Below, piece after piece: positions 6,723 through 12,820 of a DNA stretch of 23,898 bases. This DNA is from an uncultured Bacteroidales bacterium (GTDB lineage: Bacteria; Bacteroidota; Bacteroidia; Bacteroidales; WCHB1-69): the NCBI GenBank assembly GCA_937901455.1, contig CALDIA010000180.1:1-23898 (forward strand), given 5' to 3'. The notes under the pieces are model-generated. The model was not told where the DNA came from. It did no database searches and saw only the letters and a program-made list of their open reading frames with translations. The first letter of the stretch is position 1. Each line of letters begins with the position of its first letter. Both the position numbers and the translations under genes were made by a program.

Positions 6723-9563
6723 TTATTTGTTCGCGTTAAAGGCCACTTCGTATTCTTCAAAACCTTCAATGATATCACCCACCTTCAGGTCGTTGCACCC
6801 ATCTATATTTAAACCGCAGTCTTGTCCGGAGGTAACCTCCTTGACATCGTCTTTAAAGCGGCGCAGGGAACCGAGTTTGCCAGTATAGATGACGATTCCG
6901 TCGCGGATAAGGCGGATGCGGGTGCTTCGTTGCAGTTTGCCGTCGAGAACTATGCAGCCGGCAATGTTGCCCACTTTGGAGATGTGGAACACCTCTTTGA
7001 TTTCAAGGTTGGCGACCACTTTTTCTCTGATTTCGGGCGTGTGCATACCGGCAATGGCATCTTTAATTTCATTGATGGCGGTGTAGATGATGGAGTAGGT
7101 GCGGATATCGATCTGTTCGGCTTCGGCCATCTTGCGGGCTCCAGCGGTAGGACGAACCTGGAAGGCCACAATCAAGGCATTAGAGGCGGTTGCCAGCATG
7201 ACGTCAGTCTCGGTAACAGCACCCACCGATTTGTGGATGACGTTCACTTGCACCTGTTCGGTGGAGAGTTTCAGCAGCTCGCCGGAGAGAGCCTCCACTG
7301 AACCGTCCACATCACCCTTGACGATGATGTTGAGCTCCTTGAAGTCGCCGATGGCAATACGTCTGCCAATTTCATCGAGGGTGATATGTTTTTGGGTGCG
7401 CAGACCCATCTCACGGGCTAAGCGTGCACGTTTGGTGGCGATGTTACGGGCCTCCTGCTCGCTCTCGCATACCTTGAAGGCATCACCAGCTTGCGGGGCA
7501 CCGTTCAGTCCCAGCATCAGCACAGGGGTTGCCGGACCGGCAGCCTTCACCGCTTGGTTACGCTCGTTGAACATAGCCTTTACCTTGCCGAAACAACTGC
7601 CTGCCAAAACGGGATCGCCAATGCGGAGTGTGCCGTTCTGCACCAGCACCTTGGCCACATAGCCACGACCCTTGTCTAAGGAAGACTCGATGACAGCCCC
7701 CACACCCGGACGGTTGGGGTTGGCCTTCAAATCCAACAACTCGGCCTCTAACAAAACCTTCTCTAACAGTTCTTTCACGTTGGTACCATGCTTGGCGTCT
7801 ATCTCCTGGCACTGGTAGTTGCCACCCCAGTCTTCCACTAATATGTTCATGTTAGCCAACTCGGTGCGGATGCGCTCAGGGTCGGCATTGGGCTTGTCAA
7901 TCTTGGTAATGGCGAATACCATCGGCACACCGGCAGCCTGGGCATGGTTGATGGCCTCTATCGTCTGAGGCATCACCGCATCGTCAGCAGCTACTACAAT
8001 GATACACAAGTCAGTGATTTTGGCACCACGCGCACGCATAGCCGTGAAGGCTTCGTGACCAGGCGTATCCAAGAAGGTGATCTTACGCCCGTCAGACAAG
8101 CTGACCTCGTATGCACCAATGTGCTGTGTGATTCCACCCGCCTCGCCGGCAATAACGTTGGTTTTGCGTATATAGTCCAACAAAGAGGTTTTGCCATGAT
8201 CCACATGTCCCATTACAGTAATGATAGGGTGGCGTGGTTGCAGATCCTCCTCGCTGTCTTGCTCTTGTGCTTCACTGTCTTCGGCGTCAGCACCGATGAA
8301 TTCCACTTGGAATCCGAACTCCTCGGCCAATAGGGAGATAGTTTCAGCATCCAAACGCTGGTTGATGGATACGAACAAGCCGATGCTCATACAGGTGGAA
8401 ATGATTTCAGTAACCTCCTTGTTCATCAAGGTGGCCAATTCATTGGCGGTTATGAACTCGGTAACCTTGAGGATATTCTGGTTTGCCAACTCCTGCAATT
8501 CCTGCTCCTCGATACGCTCGTGAATAAGCTGGCGTTTTTCCTTTCTGCGCTTGGCAGCCTTGGTCTTGCCAGTGGACTCTATGCGCATCTTCGTTTCCTT
8601 GATGCGGCGTTGGATGTCCTCCGGAGAAATCTCAATTTTTTCAGGCTCGGGCTTACCCTTTTTCTCATCTTTGCCTACGTTCTGTTTAAGACCGTTGTTG
8701 TTTTGCTTGATGATTCTTTTGCGTTTTTTCTTCTTTTTATCCTCGGCTGAAGTATGCTTCTCTTTGTCCTTTTTAGCATTGTCCTTGGGTTTCTCCACGG
8801 GCAACTCTATCTTACCCATAATCTTAGGTCCTTGGATCTTTTCCACGCGGGTTTCAATAAAGTTGTCGGGTTTCTCTTTTTCCTCTGGCTTGGACGGGGT
8901 TTCCATCTCTATCGCGGGAGGCTCCTCAATGGCTTCTTCCTTTTGTTGGGCTGGTTCAGCGGCCTTTGGGGTGTCCTTTTCCTTGTTGCCTTTCTTTTTT
9001 GGTTTCAGGGCATCGAGATCTATCTTGTCGATAATCTTCGGGCCTTCCAAAGGGGTCACTTTGGTTTCGACATGCTCCGGTTTGGCTGGTTCCGGTGCCG
9101 GGGCGGGCGTTTCAACAGCCTCCTCGACAACTGGTTTGGGCTCTTCCTTCTTTTTGGTACTGGTAGCGTCCAAGTCTATCTTGCCAAGAATCTTCGGACC
9201 AACCTTTGGTGCCTCTTTATCAACAGCCACAGGCTCTACATAGTTAACATTCTTGATGATGAGCGAACTCTCTTCGGGCTCGTCCGTTGCCTGCTCAACC
9301 TTCTCGGTCTTTGCTTTGGGCTCTTGTTTGGAAATGGCGCTATAGGTGCCAATGTCAATCTTGTCGGCCTCGGCCTTGACAATTTTTTCACCGGCAAACT
9401 CCTGCAGCAAAACCTCATACATCTCAGCCGAAAGCTTGGCGTTGATGTTGTCCTCAATCTCAAAATTTTTGCTTTTGAGGGTAGCAACGAGGGTTTCGCG
9501 TGAGACGTTGAATTCTGTGGCGGCTTTTCCTAAACGTGGTATTTTAACTTTTTCCTCTGGCAT
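6723..9563 (-). CDS. infB: translation initiation factor IF-2
   Basis: IF-2 is the GTPase that brings initiator tRNA to the 30S subunit and promotes subunit joining. The 946-residue protein has a short N-terminal helical domain (1-60), a charged Lys/Glu/Pro-rich linker (about 65-345), an IF2_N-like domain (about 362-420), then the G domain with GHVDHGKT (452-459, Lys458) and DTPGHEAF (499-506), followed by the beta-barrel and C-terminal domains. The linker carries three GPKI..KI.L repeats at 122-131, 174-183 and 245-253. The G4 guanine-recognition motif, normally NKxD, is TKID at 553-556 (ACC codon at 7905-7907). It lies 59 bases downstream of nusA. A TAAATTTG box over the nusA stop may add a private promoter. 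Confidence 0.97.
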   Translation of the reverse strand: MPEEKVKIPRLGKAATEFNVSRETLVATLKSKNFEIEDNINAKLSAEMYEVLLQEFAGEKIVKAEADKIDIGTYSAISKQEPKAKTEKVEQATDEPEESSLIIKNVNYVEPVAVDKEAPKVGPKILGKIDLDATSTKKKEEPKPVVEEAVETPAPAPEPAKPEHVETKVTPLEGPKIIDKIDLDALKPKKKGNKEKDTPKAAEPAQQKEEAIEEPPAIEMETPSKPEEKEKPDNFIETRVEKIQGPKIMGKIELPVEKPKDNAKKDKEKHTSAEDKKKKKRKRIIKQNNNGLKQNVGKDEKKGKPEPEKIEISPEDIQRRIKETKMRIESTGKTKAAKRRKEKRQLIHERIEEQELQELANQNILKVTEFITANELATLMNKEVTEIISTCMSIGLFVSINQRLDAETISLLAEEFGFQVEFIGADAEDSEAQEQDSEEDLQPRHPIITVMGHVDHGKTSLLDYIRKTNVIAGEAGGITQHIGAYEVSLSDGRKITFLDTPGHEAFTAMRARGAKITDLCIIVVAADDAVMPQTIEAINHAQAAGVPMVFAITKIDKPNADPERIRTELANMNILVEDWGGNYQCQEIDAKHGTNVKELLEKVLLEAELLDLKANPNRPGVGAVIESSLDKGRGYVAKVLVQNGTLRIGDPVLAGSCFGKVKAMFNERNQAVKAAGPATPVLMLGLNGAPQAGDAFKVCESEQEARNIATKRARLAREMGLRTQKHITLDEIGRRIAIGDFKELNIIVKGDVDGSVEALSGELLKLSTEQVQVNVIHKSVGAVTETDVMLATASNALIVAFQVRPTAGARKMAEAEQIDIRTYSIIYTAINEIKDAIAGMHTPEIREKVVANLEIKEVFHISKVGNIAGCIVLDGKLQRSTRIRLIRDGIVIYTGKLGSLRRFKDDVKEVTSGQDCGLNIDGCNDLKVGDIIEGFEEYEVAFNANK

Positions 9564-9617
9564 ATTGATGGTTCTGATCTTGTATTTTTCGTGAATGATT
9601 AATTAATGTGCTGGTTG

Positions 9618-9625
9618 CAAATTTA
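9618..9625 (-). promoter_or_regulatory. infB: possible infB promoter -7 box overlapping the nusA stop
   Basis: TAAATTTG on the minus strand matches TAnnTTTG and includes the nusA TAA stop. It would give a leader of about 50 bases before infB. No -33 TTTG at the right distance is seen, so chance is possible. Confidence 0.3.
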
Positions 9626-10870
9626 CTCGTTGATGTCAAATTCCTCCTTAATGGCTTCAATCATGGCATCTACCGTCTCCTCTTCCAGGTCGGTGCGTTT
9701 CACGAGTTCGTTGCGGTTAAGGGCAAGCACACTCTTGGCGGTGTCGCAGCCGATGTTGATGAAGGCATCGATGACCCACTGGTCGAACACATCTGCAAAC
9801 TCGGTCAAAGGCACATCTTCCTCCTTGCTGATATCGTCTCTGTAAACCTCTATTTCATAGCCCAGGAGGCGGCTGGCCAGGCGGATGTTGTTGCCGCCCT
9901 TGCCAATGGTAAGAGACACCTGGTCGGGTTTCATATATACGTACACTTTCTTCTCTTCTTCGTCAATCTCTATAGAGGTGATTTTGGAGGGGCTGAGGCA
10001 GCGGGCGATGAGTAGCTCTTTGTTGGGGGTGTAGTTGATGATGTCGATACTCTCGTTGTGCAGTTCACGCACGATGCTGTGAATGCGGCTTCCCTTCATA
10101 CCGACGCATGCGCCCACAGGATCAATGCGGTCATCGTAAGAAGACACCAGCACCTTAGCTCTCTCGCCAGGCACTCGCACCACATTCTTGATAGTGATAA
10201 GGCCGTCAGCAATCTCTGGAATCTCATTTTCCATGAGGCGCTCTAAAAAGACGGGTGACGTGCGTGACAAGATGATGCGCGGGGTAGTGGACTGGATCTC
10301 CACGCGAGCCACTACAGCCATGATGGAGTCGCCCTTCTTGTAATGGTCAGACGGAATCTGCTCCGATTTTGGCAGGATAAGCTCCACATGGTCCTCATCA
10401 TACACCAGAATCTCTTTTCTCCAAATCTGGTTCACTTCGCCGGTGATGATTTCGCCAATGCGCTTTTCGTACTTATTGTAGATGACATCCTTCTCATATT
10501 CCATAATTTTGGTGCTCAGGTTCTGGCGTAAAGCCAAAATCTCGCGTCTCTGAAAGTCGGAAAGTAGAATGTTCTCCACCACTTCCTCCCCGATCTCAAA
10601 GTCAGGCTCTATCTTGATGGCATCCGTCAAGGCTATCTGGTTGGCTTCATCCTCAACCTGGCCGTCTTCCACAATTTCTCGGATATGCTGGATCTCCAAA
10701 TCGCCACGGTCCACGTTGACAATCACGTCAAACTTGGCATCCTGTCCGTACTTTTTGGTCAGCGCGCTGAGAAACACATCTTTCAGTATGCGCATCAATG
10801 TTTCACGATCGATACTCTTGGATTCCTTAAATTCAGCAAAGGTGTCGATAAGATTTACGTGTTCTTCCAT
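9623..10870 (-). CDS. nusA: transcription termination/antitermination factor NusA
   Basis: NusA binds RNA polymerase and nascent RNA, affecting pausing, termination and antitermination. The 415-residue protein shows the N-terminal RNA polymerase-binding domain (about 1-130), an S1 domain (about 138-205), KH1 (VGACVGMKGSRI, near 252-263) and KH2 (TIGKGGNNIRLASRLLGYEIEV, near 321-342). A short helical C-terminal tail follows; there are no E. coli-style acidic repeats. infB follows directly. rimP, which usually precedes nusA, is absent; the upstream region holds a terminator hairpin and tRNA-Gln instead. No TAnnTTTG box is present between the hairpin and the start codon, so nusA may rely on readthrough from the tRNA promoter. 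Confidence 0.97.
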   Translation of the reverse strand: MEEHVNLIDTFAEFKESKSIDRETLMRILKDVFLSALTKKYGQDAKFDVIVNVDRGDLEIQHIREIVEDGQVEDEANQIALTDAIKIEPDFEIGEEVVENILLSDFQRREILALRQNLSTKIMEYEKDVIYNKYEKRIGEIITGEVNQIWRKEILVYDEDHVELILPKSEQIPSDHYKKGDSIMAVVARVEIQSTTPRIILSRTSPVFLERLMENEIPEIADGLITIKNVVRVPGERAKVLVSSYDDRIDPVGACVGMKGSRIHSIVRELHNESIDIINYTPNKELLIARCLSPSKITSIEIDEEEKKVYVYMKPDQVSLTIGKGGNNIRLASRLLGYEIEVYRDDISKEEDVPLTEFADVFDQWVIDAFINIGCDTAKSVLALNRNELVKRTDLEEETVDAMIEAIKEEFDINE

Positions 10871-10914
10871 TGTTTTAATCTCTTTTTATTGTTATATTTA
10901 ATTTTTCTGAACTA

Positions 10915-10950
10915 ATAATAAAAAGAACCCCCACGAAAGTGAGAGTTCCC
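10915..10950 (-). terminator. hairpin with T tract between tRNA-Gln and nusA
   Basis: On the minus strand GAACTCTCAC and GTGGGGGTTC (10925-10948) form a ten-pair stem with G-U pairs around a TTTC loop, followed by TTTTTATTATT. It should terminate the tRNA-Gln transcript, or act as a leaky attenuator in front of nusA. Confidence 0.75.
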
Positions 10951-10955
10951 TTCTG

Positions 10956-11026
10956 TTGAGCTAGCAGGATTCGAACCTACACAGGCAGAACCAAAATCTG
11001 TAGTGCTACCGTTACACCATAGCTCA
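10956..11026 (-). tRNA. tRNA-Gln (TTG anticodon)
   Basis: The minus strand folds as a tRNA. The acceptor arms TGAGCTA and TAGCTCA pair perfectly and the T arm contains GGTTCGAATCC. The anticodon loop TTTTGGT places TTG at 10994-10992. The outermost anticodon-stem pair looks mismatched (A-C). The 71-base gene does not encode the CCA end (CAG follows), so CCA must be added enzymatically, unlike the adjacent tRNA-Arg. Confidence 0.93.
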
Positions 11027-11049
11027 ATGCCCTTCATCAATTGAGGCCG

Positions 11050-11057
11050 CAAAAATA
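11050..11057 (-). promoter_or_regulatory. tRNA-Gln promoter -7 box
   Basis: TATTTTTG on the minus strand matches TAnnTTTG, with a TTTG at 11084-11081 as a possible -33 element 23 bases upstream. Transcription would begin a few bases before the tRNA. Confidence 0.6.
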
Positions 11058-11125
11058 CATTTTTTTTGAATACGTTGACACAAAGAAATTTTTTTTTTAA
11101 TTGTACGCATATATTGAAAAAAATG

Positions 11126-11133
11126 TATTTTTG
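11126..11133 (+). promoter_or_regulatory. tRNA-Arg promoter -7 box
   Basis: TATTTTTG matches TAnnTTTG. A TTG at 11101-11103, 22 bases upstream, could serve as the -33 element. The tRNA begins 17 bases later. With the tRNA-Gln box it forms a divergent promoter pair in an A/T-rich spacer. Confidence 0.6.
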
Positions 11134-11150
11134 CATGCTCATTCAAGCAC

Positions 11151-11227
11151 GGCCCCTTAGCTCAACTGAATAGAGTATTTGACTACGGATCAAAAGGTTG
11201 CAGGTTTGAATCCTGCAGGGGTCACCA
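11151..11227 (+). tRNA. tRNA-Arg (ACG anticodon)
   Basis: Acceptor arms GGCCCCT and AGGGGTC pair with one G-U, and the D arm contains TAGCTCAACTGAATAGAG. The anticodon stem TTTGA/TCAAA encloses the loop CTACGGA, giving ACG at 11185-11187; its A is expected to become inosine to read CGU, CGC and CGA. The T arm is GCAGGTTTGAATCCTGC. The discriminator A and an encoded CCA complete the 77-base gene. Confidence 0.95.
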
Positions 11228-11228
11228 A

Positions 11229-11270
11229 ACGAAAAAAGGATGTTTCTTTATGAAACATCCTTTTTTTCGT
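11229..11270. terminator. bidirectional intrinsic terminator
   Basis: GGATGTTTC and GAAACATCC around a TTTAT loop are flanked by six A on the left and seven T on the right, so the hairpin ends in a T tract on either strand. It serves tRNA-Arg from the left and the convergent DUF975-like gene from the right. Confidence 0.92.
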
Positions 11271-11284
11271 TCTTTTAGCCATCC

Positions 11285-12034
11285 TTATTCCGAAATGTTT
11301 TCGGGTTCTGTAACCGTTTTTGTCGGCATTTCGGGAGCCTCGATCTCTATTTTTGCGATTGTTTCTTCCAATTCTTCTGGACGCTCGTCCACCTCATAAC
11401 GTATCTTTTCATAAAAATGGTAAGTGGACATATATATATAAGGTATCACGAAAAAGAGTCCGATGCCGAAGGTCAGGAAGGAGAGCAGAATCCAGCCGAG
11501 AAAGGAGAGGAACATCACGAAGAGGTCAGCTTTGTATCCCATCATCATTATACGACTATACTCCAAGACCTCTTTGATGGAAAATTCCGGATGGTCGTTC
11601 ACAATAAAAGGCCACATGGCGTAGGCTAAGGACAGGATGATACCCGGCACAATGAGGAGCATGGTGCCAAAACTGATGATGATGTTCATCAGCAGCACGA
11701 GCCCTAACAGAAACCAGAATCGTTTGTAACCGGCAAAGAGCAGGGCGGGGTCGGCCACATCATCTTCCCGGGCTGACTCGATGTGCGCTTTGTAATAACC
11801 GTATCCTAACGGCAATGCACACAGGGAGAGGCATAGAAAAACGATATACACTATGGCGTACCCTGGGCTGTAGTGGCCTTTTTGCACCCCTTGCAAGAGC
11901 GTGGACTGCACCAAATAGAACCCTCCCGTCAACAATCCAGAAACAAGAAGATAAATCAAGGTGATACCTGCAAAAGACCACCATTTTCCTTTCAACGACG
12001 TTTTGGCCGCTCGTTTAATGTCTGTAATGTTCAT
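11285..12034 (-). CDS. DUF975-family integral membrane protein
   Basis: This 249-residue protein of unknown function starts MNITDIKRAAKTSLKGKWW, the Arg-x-x-Ala...Leu-x-Gly-x-Trp opening typical of DUF975. Five to six hydrophobic segments follow, with a cytoplasmic-type acidic, Pro/Glu-rich tail (ERPEELEETIAKIEIEAPEM). The frame is open 27 codons further upstream, but those codons cross a TACATTTG promoter box (12079-12072), so the ATG at 12034 is the better start. It is followed by a strong bidirectional terminator and is probably a single-gene unit. No catalytic residues are recognisable. Confidence 0.82.
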   Translation of the reverse strand: MNITDIKRAAKTSLKGKWWSFAGITLIYLLVSGLLTGGFYLVQSTLLQGVQKGHYSPGYAIVYIVFLCLSLCALPLGYGYYKAHIESAREDDVADPALLFAGYKRFWFLLGLVLLMNIIISFGTMLLIVPGIILSLAYAMWPFIVNDHPEFSIKEVLEYSRIMMMGYKADLFVMFLSFLGWILLSFLTFGIGLFFVIPYIYMSTYHFYEKIRYEVDERPEELEETIAKIEIEAPEMPTKTVTEPENISE

Positions 12035-12071
12035 AAATGTATTATATAATAGGTATTCATTTTTGTAACGG

Positions 12072-12079
12072 CAAATGTA
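12072..12079 (-). promoter_or_regulatory. promoter -7 box of the DUF975-like gene
   Basis: TACATTTG on the minus strand matches TAnnTTTG, giving a leader of about 30 bases before the ATG at 12034. It supports the shorter protein start. Confidence 0.55.
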
Positions 12080-12136
12080 CAAATTAATCTTAAAAAAAAA
12101 AACAACGAGACCCAATAGATTTATCCATTAATTATG

Positions 12137-12144
12137 TAGTTTTG
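12137..12144 (+). promoter_or_regulatory. promoter -7 box before the small membrane protein gene
   Basis: TAGTTTTG matches TAnnTTTG. It ends only seven bases before the ATG at 12152, so that start would be nearly leaderless; the next in-frame ATG at 12179 leaves a normal leader. Confidence 0.5.
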
Positions 12145-12178
12145 CTTTCCAATGGAAAAAGGTAGCCACTATAGAATA

Positions 12179-12724
12179 ATGCCCCATAATTCACAATTTG
12201 CACAGGCAGGGAACGAACTTTACCGAAGCTGTCCAGACAATAGTCGGGGCTGCTTGATGTCGTTTTTTATGCTGTTGCTGATAGCGATGCCCTTTTACGG
12301 TGTAATTACGGCTGGCGACTGGGAATCGTTATGGGCATTGCTGCTTTGGTCACCCGTTTTGTTGATTTTATTGGATGAAGTTTTATGGGGTGTGTCGGGA
12401 GAGGAGTCGGCGGTGTTGGACGGTAAATATCTGATCGTTTATCGGGCGCATCGGATTTTCAAGCGGAGGAAAAGGATCGCTTTGAGCAAGATTGTATCCA
12501 TTCAGCCGTATGAGTCGTCGGCGATTCACACGCTCGTGAGTTGGGGTCTTCCGACCCAATACACTTTGAGTCTTTCATGTACAAACCGTCTTTTCCAGTA
12601 TAAATTTGGGGAGGGTTTGTCAAATTCAGAGCGGGAGGAGGTGATCCGACTCGTGGTTGAGGCTGTGAAACGCGATGCGGCCAGCACTCAGGAGTGGCAG
12701 GAGGAAAAACCGTTTGATTCTTAA
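12179..12724 (+). CDS. small two-helix membrane protein, function unknown
   Basis: I do not recognise a named family. The protein (181 residues from this start, 190 from the ATG at 12152) has two adjacent hydrophobic segments, CLMSFFMLLLIAMPFYGVI and WALLLWSPVLLILL. A soluble C-terminal part rich in beta-type strands follows, and its layout (GKYLIVYRAHRIF, IALSKIVSIQPY, YTLSLSC, YKFGEGLS) recalls bacterial PH-like domains on membrane anchors. I prefer 12179 because the likely promoter ends at 12144, but 12152 cannot be excluded. It is divergent from the DUF975-like gene and convergent with the DPP5 gene. Confidence 0.65.
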   Translation: MPHNSQFAQAGNELYRSCPDNSRGCLMSFFMLLLIAMPFYGVITAGDWESLWALLLWSPVLLILLDEVLWGVSGEESAVLDGKYLIVYRAHRIFKRRKRIALSKIVSIQPYESSAIHTLVSWGLPTQYTLSLSCTNRLFQYKFGEGLSNSEREEVIRLVVEAVKRDAASTQEWQEEKPFDS

Positions 12725-12728
12725 ACAA

Positions 12729-12794
12729 ATAATAGAGGAACTAAGAATGTAAGAAGTAATAGATACCTCTTGATGGTCTTAGTTCCTCCATTAT
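12729..12794 (-). terminator. long inverted repeat between convergent genes, possible terminator
   Basis: 12729-12746 and 12777-12794 pair over 18 positions (core GAGGAACTAAGA/TCTTAGTTCCTC), with a 30-base loop. The single non-Watson-Crick position is A-C in plus-strand RNA but a G-U pair in minus-strand RNA, so the fold suits the DPP5 transcript. TATTATTTG overlaps its end on that strand, but there is no strong T tract. Confidence 0.45.
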
Positions 12795-12820
12795 ACCATA
12801 AGTCAACAGAGATTGCCTTT

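Noticed and set aside
8551..9503. Overlapping plus-strand frames of 230 and 249 codons, rich in Ser/Phe/Leu
   Set aside because: They are shadows of the Lys/Glu-rich IF-2 linker, whose complement gives Phe, Leu and Ser codons.
10912..11142. 76-codon minus-strand frame across the tRNA region
   Set aside because: It runs straight through tRNA-Gln, its promoter and terminator; the translated middle is the tRNA sequence itself.
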